This document shows, one piece after another, positions 8,917 through 20,173 of a stretch of 48,515 nt of DNA. The stretch comes from Planctomycetaceae bacterium (GTDB lineage Bacteria > Planctomycetota > Planctomycetia > Planctomycetales > Planctomycetaceae), in assembly GCA_020850695.1 (NCBI GenBank), contig JADZEF010000013.1, positions 1-48,515 of the forward strand. The letters are read 5' to 3'. The notes beneath the pieces are model-generated. The model ran no database searches and was not told where the DNA came from. It worked only from the letters and a program-made list of their open reading frames with translations. Positions within the stretch are counted from its first letter, which is position 1. Each line of letters begins with the position of its first letter. The position numbers were made by a program, and so were the translations under genes.

Positions 8917-9925
8917 CTCCCGTCGGAGGGCCTTTACTCTGATAGAGCTCCTGGTCGTGTCGGCCGTGATCGGGATTCTGATCGCACTGCTGCTCCCCGC
9001 GGTGCAGGTGGTCCGGGAAGCCGCCCGCCGGATGAGCTGCTCGAACAACCTGTCGCAGATCGGACTGGCGCTGCACAACTATCACGACAGCCACCGCGTG
9101 CTGCCGTTCGGGTGCGGGACCGATTACGACGGAATCGTCTCGTCGCTGGGAACGCTGCGCGACCGTCGCTACTCGGCGCAGTCGCAGATTCTTCCGCAAC
9201 TTGACCAGAAGAACGTTCACGACCGGATCCATTTCGACGTCGCGCCGTTCGCCCCTTACGTCAACTCGGGCGCGTACGACCCGGAGTGCATCGCCAGCGG
9301 CGGGCGGAGCGCGACGAACGGAGAAGCGGCGATTGCGGTGATTCCGGTGTTCCTCTGCCCGTCCGACGTCGACCGGCTGGAGAGCGTGTGGGGGCACAAC
9401 AATTATCGATCGTGCAACGGCGGGGGCTGGCAGGGGCGCAATGGGAACGGCATGTTCGGACAGAACAGCAGCGTCCGGTTCGGCATGGTCGGCGACGGGC
9501 TTTCTCACACGGCGATGTTCAGCGAGCGATGCAAGGGGACGTGGAACCACCAGCAGTTCGACCCGCTCTCCGACATCTACGACCTTGCCGGGATCTGGAA
9601 CGAAGAGACGTTCCGCGAGCACTGCCTCAGCCTCTCGCCCGAAGAGGCCGCCGCGTATCACCAGAACGTCGATTCGGGACAGAACTGGCTCGAAGGAAAC
9701 TTCAACTGGACCCGCTACAACCATCTCGTTCCGCCCAACCACGTCAGCTGCAAGAACGGCTTCACGTGGGACGGTGTCGGGATGGCGGCGTCGAGCCGGC
9801 ATCGCAGCGGGGTCAATCTGCTGTTCGGAGATGGCCACGTGCAGTTCGTCAGCGACCAGGTCGACCCGGCGACGTGGCGGGCGCTGGGAACGATCCGCGG
9901 CGGCGATGCGACCGGAGAGTTCTGA
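8909..9925 (+). CDS. DUF1559 pilin-like protein (pseudopilin), operon copy
   Basis: This 338-residue protein has the type IV pilin N-terminal methylation motif RRRA/FTLIELLVV (cleavage expected before F9, with E13 as the +5 glutamate). A hydrophobic helix ending LLLPAVQ follows, then the DUF1559 body with NNLSQIGLALHNYHDSHRVLP. It ends with HRSGVNLLFGDG, the H-X9-DG motif (about residues 298-309). DUF1559 proteins are greatly expanded in planctomycetes and are thought to be exported by pseudopilin machinery. The residue before the cleavage site is Ala rather than the usual Gly, which prepilin peptidases may process less well. The start at 8909 overlaps the WD40 gene by 8 bases and gives a normal short leader; upstream in-frame starts would put 34 extra residues before it. 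Confidence 0.94.
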   Translation: MSNSRRRAFTLIELLVVSAVIGILIALLLPAVQVVREAARRMSCSNNLSQIGLALHNYHDSHRVLPFGCGTDYDGIVSSLGTLRDRRYSAQSQILPQLDQKNVHDRIHFDVAPFAPYVNSGAYDPECIASGGRSATNGEAAIAVIPVFLCPSDVDRLESVWGHNNYRSCNGGGWQGRNGNGMFGQNSSVRFGMVGDGLSHTAMFSERCKGTWNHQQFDPLSDIYDLAGIWNEETFREHCLSLSPEEAAAYHQNVDSGQNWLEGNFNWTRYNHLVPPNHVSCKNGFTWDGVGMAASSRHRSGVNLLFGDGHVQFVSDQVDPATWRALGTIRGGDATGEF

Positions 9926-10782
9926 TGACGCCCTTGCGCTACCTCATCGTGCCGCTGTTCGCGGTCGTCGCGTGCGCGGTGTCGGCGACGTCAGCGCCGG
10001 GGGCAACCTATGAGTGGGACTTCCGCAATGGTCACTTTGACAACCTCTCGCTGGTGCCGATGGGGAGCGGGGCGGTGACCCTGCTCGTGCCGACTCGCGA
10101 GGGGCTGCGGATGGCGTTGCCGGCAGGATATGACGTCAAGGCGCTCGGATTCTCTCCGCGATTCACGTTGCGGGGGGATTTCGAGGTGACCGTCGAGTTC
10201 ACGATTCTCAGCCGGACGCTTCCGAAGAGCGGCCATGGCACGGGTCCGAGCATTTACCTGTCGACCGGGTCGACCCAGGATCCGGCGGCGTCGATCGGGC
10301 GGCTGCTGCGTCCGGACGGCCGCGATATCCATGGGCTGTTCGCCGCGCGGATTGATGACGGGAAACGTGTTCCCACCGCGAGGCTGATCAACGTTGCGGA
10401 CAGCAAGGTGATGAGCGGGCGGCTGCAGCTCAAGCGAAGCCAGGGGGAGATCACGTATTCGGCCGGGGAGGGGCGGAATGCGCCGCTACGGCCGCTGGCG
10501 ACTCTTTCGATGGGCGAGGGCGAGGTGACGATGCTCCGGATCGGGGTGTCGCAAAGCGACCCGCAGTCGTCTGCGGTGGTCGTGCTGCACAACGTCCGGA
10601 TCGAAGCGGCGGAGCTGCCGCACATCCCGTCGGAGTCTTCAAGGACGGCGCAGCTTTATCGCCCGCGGTATCAGCCGCCCCCCGCCCTGTCATCTCGTCG
10701 ATGGCTGTGGCAGGCGCTGGCCGCGCTGGGATTGGCCGTCGCCGCCGGGTCGTGGTGGTGGAAGCGGAGCTCGAACATCTGA
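9925..10782 (+). CDS. Secreted protein with C-terminal membrane anchor, function unknown
   Basis: The 285-residue product has an N-terminal signal peptide (MTPLRYLIVPLFAVVACAVSATSAPGA) and a central beta-rich domain. That domain resembles a concanavalin/LamG-like or DUF1583-like fold (YEWDFRNGHFDNLSL, LRGDFEVTVEFTIL, VVVLHNVRIEAAEL). A single hydrophobic helix follows near residues 259-279, then a short basic tail (WWWKRSSNI). This fits a protein displayed outside the cytoplasmic membrane and held by its C terminus. Its ATG overlaps the DUF1559 stop by one base, making it the fifth and last gene of the coupled operon. The fold assignment is inference. Confidence 0.85.
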   Translation: MTPLRYLIVPLFAVVACAVSATSAPGATYEWDFRNGHFDNLSLVPMGSGAVTLLVPTREGLRMALPAGYDVKALGFSPRFTLRGDFEVTVEFTILSRTLPKSGHGTGPSIYLSTGSTQDPAASIGRLLRPDGRDIHGLFAARIDDGKRVPTARLINVADSKVMSGRLQLKRSQGEITYSAGEGRNAPLRPLATLSMGEGEVTMLRIGVSQSDPQSSAVVVLHNVRIEAAELPHIPSESSRTAQLYRPRYQPPPALSSRRWLWQALAALGLAVAAGSWWWKRSSNI

Positions 10783-10934
10783 CGAGCGGGAATGCTCATG
10801 GATTTCCTTCGACGACGGATGTTCGTCCAACGCCATGACGGAGCCGGAGAGATCGTTCGGGACGGCACTCATGCGGGCAGGCTGCGCCGCACGATGACGG
10901 CTCGCCCCCTCCAATCCCTTTCAGAGAGTCGATC

Positions 10935-11192
10935 ATGCGGCGAAACGGATCCTTTCTGACGTCGGACCGAATGTTCCCGATCGTCGTCCTTGCCGCGATG
11001 GCGTTCGTCGTGAGTACGATTCTCTACGAGGCTTTCATCACGACAATCAACCTCTCAATTACAGGAGATCCTTTCCACTGGAAGACGACGTGCGAGTGCC
11101 CGTCCTGCGGGGGAATGGGCTTCTGCGTCGATCCGCAGACGTCCCTGTACCGATGCGAGCGGTGCGGCTGGGAAGACGTCGTTCGAGAGTGA
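10935..11192 (+). CDS. Small membrane protein with zinc ribbon
   Basis: This 85-residue protein has one membrane helix near the N terminus (about residues 12-36). A compact cysteine-rich C terminus follows, with CECPSCGG (C53, C55, C58), C64 and CERCGW (C74, C77). Two C-x2-C knuckles fit a zinc ribbon, or a metal or redox site, on one face of the membrane. An AGAG run upstream is a modest ribosome site. It lies 131 bases before the octaheme cytochrome gene on the same strand, so it may be co-expressed and may help assembly or electron transfer. I recognise no named family. The cysteine pattern makes a chance frame unlikely. Confidence 0.68.
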   Translation: MRRNGSFLTSDRMFPIVVLAAMAFVVSTILYEAFITTINLSITGDPFHWKTTCECPSCGGMGFCVDPQTSLYRCERCGWEDVVRE

Positions 11193-11323
11193 GGGGCTCT
11201 TGAATGGCGATGCGCCGAGGCATGCCGCGCCGGGTGGTTTTCTCTCCCTTCTCTTCCTACGATCAACGGCCGTCACGGAGGTCTGAGCATCGCACATCCG
11301 ATTCGCGCTGACGGAGGCAGGGA

Positions 11324-12577
11324 ATGTCGTTCAAGCCGGTCTTTCTGACCGTCGTCATCGCGACGGCGCTGGTCGTCTCCGCGGTCGTAATCAACAGCTT
11401 TCGGCCGAAGATCGAAATTCGACAACCCGGGACGAGCTTTGTCCGCGCGACGGGGAAGTGTGCGGAGTGCCACCGGCGCGAGACCTCAGCCGTCGTGCAT
11501 CAGTACGAGATGAGCCGGCATGCCGAGAAGGGGGTGACTTGTCTCGATTGCCATCAGCCGCAATCGGGACAGGATCCGATGGACCACCGCGGGTTCGTCA
11601 TCTCCCGCCATCTGACGTCGGCCAACTGCAAGAGCTGCCATGCGACCGAGTACGCCCAGTACGCCCGGAGCCGGCACGCCGCTCCCGCATGGGCGGCGGT
11701 GAGCGGGCCGAAGAGCTTCACGTCCGAGCAGATCGCGTTCGCGGAGCAGTTCCATCCCGGAGCGGTGAACCGCGCCCCCAACGCGCTGGCGCTTCTCGAA
11801 GGGGAGGCCGCCATCAGCTCGGGCTGCCAGAAGTGCCACGATGTCGGAAAGCCCAACGCCGACGGCTCGATTGGAACCTGCACCGCCTGCCACGCCCGGC
11901 ACTCGTCGTCGATCGAACTGGCCCGGACTCCGGAAACGTGCGGGCAATGTCACATGGGGCCCGACCATTCGCAGATCGAGATCTATCACGAGTCGAAGCA
12001 CGGCGTCCTGTTTCATGCACAGCACCACCAGTTTAATCTGGCGGCGGATCCCAAGTCGCTCACCACGCGCGACATGCCCGTTCCGACCTGCGCCACGTGC
12101 CACATGAGCGGGCTGGAAGGTCAGAAAGTCACGCACGACACGACCGAGCGGCTTTCGTATTTCCTGTTTCAACCCGTCAGCGAGAAGCGGCCTGCCCACG
12201 CGCAGGGACAGGTCGCGATGCAGGAGACGTGCCTCAAGTGCCATACCGAGCCGAGCATCCGGAAGTTCTACAAGGAGGCCGAGAACGTCGTCCGCTCGAC
12301 CAACTCGCTGGTGACCGAGGCCGAGCAGCTGATGAAGTCGCTGCAGGACGAGAAGCTGCTTACGCCCGCGCCGTTCGATGAGCCGATCGACTACCTGTTC
12401 TTCGATCTGTGGCATTACTACGGGCGGACGGCCAAGCACGGCGGCTTCATGGGGGGCGCGGACTTCGTCCAGTGGCACGGCTTCTACGAGATCAAGGCGA
12501 AGCTCGCCGAGCTGAAGCGGCAGGCGGACGAACTTCGCACGAAGCGGAGAGCGGATAAAGAGGAGGCGTCGCAATGA
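11324..12577 (+). CDS. Membrane-anchored octaheme cytochrome c, hydroxylamine oxidoreductase-like
   Basis: The 417-residue protein carries an uncleaved-looking N-terminal helix (residues 5-25) and eight CxxCH heme-binding motifs at 46-50, 73-77, 102-106, 168-172, 186-190, 206-210, 256-260 and 303-307. Many extra histidines could act as distal ligands. All eight sites are CxxCH, unlike ONR-type octaheme nitrite reductases, which have one CxxCK. The layout and the tail WHYYGRTAKHGGFMGGADF...WHGFYE resemble the HAO-like octaheme family, whose members oxidise hydroxylamine or reduce nitrite. It is shorter than typical HAO proteins. A GGAGG-rich site precedes the ATG. Its stop overlaps the next gene by four bases, a membrane protein that may link it to the quinone pool. 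Whether it is oxidative or reductive cannot be decided here. Confidence 0.9.
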   Translation: MSFKPVFLTVVIATALVVSAVVINSFRPKIEIRQPGTSFVRATGKCAECHRRETSAVVHQYEMSRHAEKGVTCLDCHQPQSGQDPMDHRGFVISRHLTSANCKSCHATEYAQYARSRHAAPAWAAVSGPKSFTSEQIAFAEQFHPGAVNRAPNALALLEGEAAISSGCQKCHDVGKPNADGSIGTCTACHARHSSSIELARTPETCGQCHMGPDHSQIEIYHESKHGVLFHAQHHQFNLAADPKSLTTRDMPVPTCATCHMSGLEGQKVTHDTTERLSYFLFQPVSEKRPAHAQGQVAMQETCLKCHTEPSIRKFYKEAENVVRSTNSLVTEAEQLMKSLQDEKLLTPAPFDEPIDYLFFDLWHYYGRTAKHGGFMGGADFVQWHGFYEIKAKLAELKRQADELRTKRRADKEEASQ

Positions 12578-13506
12578 GCGAACTCGCGGCGTCGAAGTCT
12601 GCGTCTGCGGGGGCGCCCCCCCTCAGGCTCTGGGCCGGCCGCCTGATGTCGGACCCGGTGCGGCCGGCCGAACTGTTCGCCGTCGCGAATCTTGCGTTTC
12701 TGGCCGTCGACATCTACGTCGCCCATTCGGTCAACGGCTTCGCGCATTGGGCCGAATGGATTCCGTTCGGCTTCTCGCTCATTGCTCCCTTCCTGCTGCT
12801 TGCCGCGATGGCGATCGAGGGCCGGATTGTTCCCGCACGTCCTCTGCCGGGAGGGAGGATGAGAGGGCGGGCCTGGATCGCCCGGGCGGTGGGACTGTTT
12901 GTCGGCGCTGGTTCGGTGTTGGTGGGTGTTGCGGGATTGCTGTGGCACCTCGAGAGCCAGTTCTTTCAGGATCAGACGCTCCGCAGCCTCGTTTACACGG
13001 CCCCCTTCGCGGCGCCTCTCTCCTACACAGGGATTGGGCTGCTGCTGCTGCTCGACCGTCTGCGACCCGATGAGGAGACGGATTGGACGCGGTGGGTGCT
13101 CGTGCTGGCGATGGGCGGGTTTGTGGGGAATTTCCTGCTGGCCCTCGCCGACCACGCACAAGGCGGGCTGCTGGACTGGAACGAATGGATTCCGGTTGTG
13201 GCCGCAGCACTTGCCGTCGGTGCGCTCGCCGTGGCCGTCGGCTATTTCCGAGATCGGGCATTCCTGACCGTCTGCCTGTGGCTGATGGTTGCTCAGATCG
13301 GGGTCGCCCTGGCCGGATGGGGCTTCCATCTGGCCACGATTCCCGAGAGCCCGATGGGATCGCTGTGGTCGCGAATCCTTTACAGTGCGCCGGTTTTCGC
13401 TCCTCTGCTGTTCGCCGACATGGCGATTCTCGCGGCTTTGCCGCTCTGGACGCTGCGCGCGGCGAGCGCAGCGAACGGCAGCCCAGGGCAGGCTCGACTG
13501 GAGTAG
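12574..13506 (+). CDS. Eight-helix membrane protein with internal duplication, partner of octaheme cytochrome
   Basis: The 310-residue product has about eight membrane helices (roughly 35-56, 60-85, 98-123, 135-160, 172-196, 205-226, 229-254, 265-290). The two four-helix halves are clearly duplicated: HWAEWIP matches DWNEWIP, GLLWHL matches GWGFHL, and SLVYTAPFAAPL matches RILYSAPVFAPL. Histidines recur at equivalent places (in the first loop, before the Trp-rich segment, and in WHL/FHL), so heme or quinone binding is possible. AGGAGG precedes the ATG, which overlaps the cytochrome stop (ATGA). I recognise no named family. The coupling suggests it anchors or supplies electrons to the octaheme protein. 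Confidence 0.88.
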   Translation: MSELAASKSASAGAPPLRLWAGRLMSDPVRPAELFAVANLAFLAVDIYVAHSVNGFAHWAEWIPFGFSLIAPFLLLAAMAIEGRIVPARPLPGGRMRGRAWIARAVGLFVGAGSVLVGVAGLLWHLESQFFQDQTLRSLVYTAPFAAPLSYTGIGLLLLLDRLRPDEETDWTRWVLVLAMGGFVGNFLLALADHAQGGLLDWNEWIPVVAAALAVGALAVAVGYFRDRAFLTVCLWLMVAQIGVALAGWGFHLATIPESPMGSLWSRILYSAPVFAPLLFADMAILAALPLWTLRAASAANGSPGQARLE

Positions 13507-13554
13507 CGTCGGCAAACCCTCCAGTTCGGGAAGGGAGCTGACACAAAGCAAGAA

Positions 13555-13582
13555 CCCCTGTGGGGCCGTGCCGACACAGGGG
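13555..13582. terminator. Possible hairpin between convergent genes
   Basis: The arms CCCCTGTG (13555-13562) and CACAGGGG (13575-13582) form an 8-bp stem between the end of the membrane protein gene and the end of katG. No clear U-tract follows on either side, so this is only a candidate bidirectional terminator. Confidence 0.35.
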
Positions 13583-13682
13583 CTGAGCGCGCTCTTGCGA
13601 GGTCTGGGGACTTCGAAATCTCGCGGTCACCGAGTCCTCTGATTCAAGCGGGTGTCCTCAGATCTGAGTTTTCGCGGGCACA

Positions 13683-16240
<2,558 letters not shown>

Positions 16241-16271
16241 CTTTCAGGTTTCGTCCATCGAGCGTCGCACC

Positions 16272-17171
16272 ATGGAAATCGACCAGCTCCGCAGCTTTCT
16301 GAAGGTGGCCGAAGAGGGAAGCTTCACGCGAGCCGCGAGTGAGATCGGTTTGTCGCAATCGGCTCTGAGCCGCTCCATCGCACGGCTGGAGGGGGAACTG
16401 GGGCAACCGCTTTTCGAGCGGCAGACGCGGAAGGTCGTCCTGACCGACGCGGGGCGGGTGCTCGTCGACCGCGCGCGGAAGATCCTGCTGATGGTCGATG
16501 ATGTTCGAACCGAGATCGGCGACGACGGTCAGTCCGGGCGAGTGCGCATCGCGGCCATCCCGACGATCGCTCCGTACTTTCTTCCGGAGTGCCTGCAGAC
16601 GTTCCAGAAGCGATTCCCGCAGTCGCAGCTCATCGTCCAGGAGGACACGACAGAGAATCTGCTGAAGAAGGTGGCCGACGGCGAGGTCGACATCGCGATT
16701 GCCGCCTTACCGATCGTCGCGAAGTATCTGGAGGTGGAGCCGCTATTCGAGGAAGAGCTTTTGCTGGTGTGCGGGGCGCAGCATCCGCTGGCGCGGAAGA
16801 AGACGATCCGGGCGTTGGACATCGAGGAATATCCGTTCGTGCTGCTCGGCGAGGCGCATTGCCTGTCCGACAACGTCATCGCGTTCTGCCGACAGAAGTC
16901 GTTTCATCCGGTCTCGGTCGATCGGACGAGCCAGCTGGCGATGGTGCAGGAACTCGTCTCGCTGGGACACGGCATCAGCCTCGTGCCGGCGATGGCCCGT
17001 CAGCGGGACACGAGCAAGTCGCGGGTCTACCGGTCGCTGGCCGGACAGAAGCCGTCGCGAACGGTCGTGATGGTGTCGAATCCGTACCGCTACCTCAGCC
17101 GACTCGTGCGCCGCTTTCAGGAGCACTTGAAGGAGGAACCAGCGGCGAGGGGCGCATGGCCCGCTTCTTGA
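16272..17171 (+). CDS. oxyR: LysR-family peroxide regulator (OxyR type)
   Basis: This 299-residue LysR-type regulator has an N-terminal winged helix-turn-helix (residues 1-60: [23 protein letters not shown]) and a periplasmic-binding-like effector domain. C197 and C206 lie in [11 protein letters not shown], with the same spacing and context as the redox cysteines C199 and C208 of E. coli OxyR, so it very likely senses hydrogen peroxide by disulfide formation. I chose the ATG at 16272 because the helix-turn-helix begins right after it. A longer frame from 16224 would overlap the operator palindrome. It is divergent from katG with a 186-base shared control region, the classical arrangement for an OxyR-katG unit, and it may also control itself. 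Confidence 0.92.
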   Translation: MEIDQLRSFLKVAEEGSFTRAASEIGLSQSALSRSIARLEGELGQPLFERQTRKVVLTDAGRVLVDRARKILLMVDDVRTEIGDDGQSGRVRIAAIPTIAPYFLPECLQTFQKRFPQSQLIVQEDTTENLLKKVADGEVDIAIAALPIVAKYLEVEPLFEEELLLVCGAQHPLARKKTIRALDIEEYPFVLLGEAHCLSDNVIAFCRQKSFHPVSVDRTSQLAMVQELVSLGHGISLVPAMARQRDTSKSRVYRSLAGQKPSRTVVMVSNPYRYLSRLVRRFQEHLKEEPAARGAWPAS

Positions 17172-17381
17172 GAAGGGAAGCCGGTGCAGCGCCTCGCTCG
17201 GCTTTGCATTGCGTGTCGTCGACCCCGCCTTCGGGCTGGTTCTCGGGACCGGTTGTGCGGAGGGTGCAGCCTTTGCCGCGGCCGGGTGGCGGGGGTCGGC
17301 CGGAGAGAGCCCCCAGCGAGTCCGCACCCGCAGCTTCCGAGAACTTTTCTGGAAGCGTGGGCATCCTCGTGAAAATGCTCC

Positions 17382-19082
17382 TCAGCAGCGGCGGCACGAC
17401 GCGGGGAACGGTCGCCGGCATCGGCTCAGGCTGTTGGCGGCGAAGGGAATCCCCGCCAGGACAGCGATCACGACGAGTGCGGCAAGCGCTGAGTCGCCGG
17501 ACCCGTGGACGCCGACGGCAGCCGTCTGTTTCAAGGACCGGGAGGTCAGCGTCACTTTGTCGCTGAGTTCTCGACGTTCCCAGCCGGTCACCTTGCCGGA
17601 CTCGTCCATCAGAGGGAAGACCTGCACGGGGACAAGTTCGGCCTGCCATACCCCTTGGTCGTTCGGAGCGACGTTCACTTCGAGGTGGCCGTAGTGTTTG
17701 CCGCCGGAGATCAACTGGCGTCCCTTCCAGACCTCGAGGAAGTCGTCGTGTGCGAGGAACTGACGGTAGGGGTTGTCGAAGCCGACGGACGGTCCCCGCA
17801 GGCCGTCGCCGCCGATTCCCACGTCGTAGAAGTGAATGGCGTGCGGGCGGGTCGTGCCGTCGGGAAGCGTCTCCATGCCCCGCTTCAGCGATCGCTCGAG
17901 CATTTCGTCGTGCCCCGAGATGACCGCATCGACTCCGTAGCGGAACAGGAGCGGTTCGAGGACACGCATCGCGATGCCCGATTGACCGGAGAATGTCGGC
18001 TGGCCGAACGGAATGCTGTGCGGTCCGGAGCCATACGCCGTGTGATGGAATTGCACGAAGGTGAAGCGTGACCGCTTCTGGGCGTCGGCGAGTTGCTTTT
18101 CGAACCAGACGTATTGCTCGCTTCCCGGGTTGAAGTCGGGGGCGTGGCTGCCGGTCAGGTTGTGATTGGTGTCGGAGGCCGTCTTGTCCGGCAGACCGTC
18201 GCTCGAGTCGAGCGTGATGAGAGTGATCGGCCCGTAGTCGATGCGGTAATACCGCTTCGACTGCCGCCGGTCGGCCGCGTCATTCGCGGGCATGTCGAAG
18301 TACGTGAGATACTTCGCCGTCGAGAAATCGGCTCCCTCGGCCGTGTACCCGCCGGCCGCTCCCGCATAGTTTTCGTGATTGCCGAGCGACGGGAGAATCG
18401 GAATGCGGCTCGCCACCGCGCCGTACATTCCCGCGTTGTGCCGCCAGAACTCGTCCCAGTCGCGCTGCTCGCCGCCGGTTTCGACCAGGTCTCCCGCGAT
18501 CAGAATGAAGTCCGGCTCGCGCGACGCGATGACTTTGAGGTTCTCGCGGTAGCCCGTCGTCTGGTCGGCGATATACGTCTTGATGTCGGCCGGGCGGTTC
18601 GAGCTTTTGTGGGCCGGCCAGTCGACGGGCGGACTTGTCGAGGACTCGGGCTCCGTTTCCGGATCGGAGTAGGCCACGAAGCGGATGGGCTGATCGGGGC
18701 CAGGGGCCGTCCTGAACTCGCCTGACTTCGTCTCGTCCCCCTGCTTCACGGTGTATTTGTAGCGCGTCCCGGCCCTCAGTCCGGTCACGCGCACCGAATG
18801 CAGATACGGCAGTGCGGGATGTGGTCCGCCGGGCTCCGTCCGATTGTAGGCCAGTGCATCCACCCGTTCCGGCTTCGACTCCGAAGTTCGCGGCCCCTCG
18901 GAGGTCTGCACGGTCAACGTGCCCGGCGCTTCGGCATTCGAGAGCCACCGTACGGTCATGGCGTCGGTTGCTGGATTCTGGACGTAGGGCAAGACGCGAA
19001 ACGCCTGCGCGTCCGCAATCGACGACATCCAGACCGCGATTCCGAACGCGGCGGAGGAAAGGTAAAAGCCACGGCAATGCAT
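17382..19082 (-). CDS. Secreted purple-acid-phosphatase-like metallophosphoesterase
   Basis: The 566-residue protein starts with a signal peptide (cleavage near SSIADAQA). A fibronectin-III-like domain follows (residues 28-130: MTVRWLSNAEAPGTLTV, YLHSVRVTGLRAGTRYKYTV), then a calcineurin-like phosphoesterase domain with AGDLVETGG (D198), GNHEN (N235, H236), QFHHTAY (H346/H347) and SGHDE (H391). The first motif is SDPE (D140), lacking the usual D-x-H histidine. This also occurs in parts of the purple acid phosphatase group. The C terminus has a hydrophobic helix (SALAALVVIAVLAGIPFA) and a basic tail, so the enzyme is probably held at the membrane facing outward. It likely releases phosphate from organic esters. 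The start at 19082 gives the signal peptide; upstream in-frame codons do not. Confidence 0.9.
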   Translation of the reverse strand: MHCRGFYLSSAAFGIAVWMSSIADAQAFRVLPYVQNPATDAMTVRWLSNAEAPGTLTVQTSEGPRTSESKPERVDALAYNRTEPGGPHPALPYLHSVRVTGLRAGTRYKYTVKQGDETKSGEFRTAPGPDQPIRFVAYSDPETEPESSTSPPVDWPAHKSSNRPADIKTYIADQTTGYRENLKVIASREPDFILIAGDLVETGGEQRDWDEFWRHNAGMYGAVASRIPILPSLGNHENYAGAAGGYTAEGADFSTAKYLTYFDMPANDAADRRQSKRYYRIDYGPITLITLDSSDGLPDKTASDTNHNLTGSHAPDFNPGSEQYVWFEKQLADAQKRSRFTFVQFHHTAYGSGPHSIPFGQPTFSGQSGIAMRVLEPLLFRYGVDAVISGHDEMLERSLKRGMETLPDGTTRPHAIHFYDVGIGGDGLRGPSVGFDNPYRQFLAHDDFLEVWKGRQLISGGKHYGHLEVNVAPNDQGVWQAELVPVQVFPLMDESGKVTGWERRELSDKVTLTSRSLKQTAAVGVHGSGDSALAALVVIAVLAGIPFAANSLSRCRRPFPASCRRC

Positions 19083-19353
19083 GACAGCGCGTCCCAAAGA
19101 GCACGTTGAACCTTCATCAGTTATAGCGCGTTGCCCCCTCGGCAGACAGCGAAGCGAATGGTGCGGGCGTTCCTGGTAGCGTCCCCGTCTGGTGGGTGGC
19201 ACCCGGAATCGACTTCGAATCAGGACGGCACCGCGTTCCTGTTGTCGACGCCGGTTCGCAGGGCCTGAATCAGGAACTCCAGCGTTGCGGGTTTTCGTGA
19301 AGTGCCGACAATCGCCTGATATCCTTCTGCCCACCGCTCTGGATGAGGTTCGC

Positions 19354-20154
19354 ATGAAGTACGGCGAGTTGAAGTGGACCGAAGTCCAACGCATGGACAA
19401 GTCGCGCCGGGTGGTCGTGCTCCCGCTTGCGAGCCTGGAACAGCACGGCCATCACCTGCCGCTGCTGACCGACACCCTGATCGGCGCCGAAATCGCGCGG
19501 CGCGTCGAAGAGGCGCTGCCGGAGACGGTTCTCCTGACGCCCACGCAGTGGCTGGGAGCCAGCCATCATCACATGACGTTTCCCGGCACGCTCAGCCTGC
19601 CGACCGACATGTATATCGACGTGGTCTGCACGCTTTGCGAGTGCATTCTGAAAGCGGGCTTTCCGCGGATCTTCCTGCTCCTGTCGCATGGAGGGAACGA
19701 CGTTCCCTGTCAGGAAGTCCTGCACCGCATGGCCATCCGGCATCGCGATCGGGACGACTTCTGGATTGCGGCAGCCGGATACTGGGCGGTGGCCGACGAC
19801 GCCCTGCAGATTCCCGAGATGACGACCGCTCGTCCCACGCATGCCTGCGAGTACGAGACCTCCATGATCCTGTCGATTCGCGAGGACCTCGTCGATCTCC
19901 CCGCCGCTCGCGGCGAAACCATGCGGCTGGAATCGAAGTTCTACTTCCCCGACATGACGACACGGCGCGGCAACAAGGTGCATTTCGCCCTGCCGTTCGA
20001 GCAGATGACGGGGACGGGGGCCATTGGCCGGCCGGATCTCGGCACCGCGGAGAAAGGCGAAAAGCTGTATGCGGCCGCCGCCGCCCGGGTCGTCGAGTTC
20101 CTCCGGGAGTTTGCTGACTGGCCGCGTCCCCGACGCGAATCATCCCACGCATGA
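19354..20154 (+). CDS. Creatininase-family amidohydrolase, second copy
   Basis: This 266-residue creatininase-family enzyme has the standard motif LEQHGHHLPLLTD with E29, H31 and D40 as metal ligands, SHGGN with H112, and a late CEYETSMI segment carrying further acidic ligands. The ATG at 19354 follows GGATGAGG; upstream in-frame codons give unrelated sequence. No export signal is seen. It is the same length as the gene at 316-1116, but the sequences differ strongly, so these are family members and not a recent duplication. The next gene, a sulfatase, begins 19 bases downstream on the same strand. The two may form an operon handling an imported or surface substrate. The substrate is unknown. 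Confidence 0.92.
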   Translation: MKYGELKWTEVQRMDKSRRVVVLPLASLEQHGHHLPLLTDTLIGAEIARRVEEALPETVLLTPTQWLGASHHHMTFPGTLSLPTDMYIDVVCTLCECILKAGFPRIFLLLSHGGNDVPCQEVLHRMAIRHRDRDDFWIAAAGYWAVADDALQIPEMTTARPTHACEYETSMILSIREDLVDLPAARGETMRLESKFYFPDMTTRRGNKVHFALPFEQMTGTGAIGRPDLGTAEKGEKLYAAAAARVVEFLREFADWPRPRRESSHA

Positions 20155-20173
20155 ACTTCAGAGGGGTTTCACC

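Noticed and set aside
11324..12577. Assignment as octaheme nitrite reductase (ONR) or tetrathionate reductase
   Set aside because: All eight heme sites are CxxCH with no CxxCK, and the layout looks closer to HAO; kept as HAO-like without a fixed reaction.
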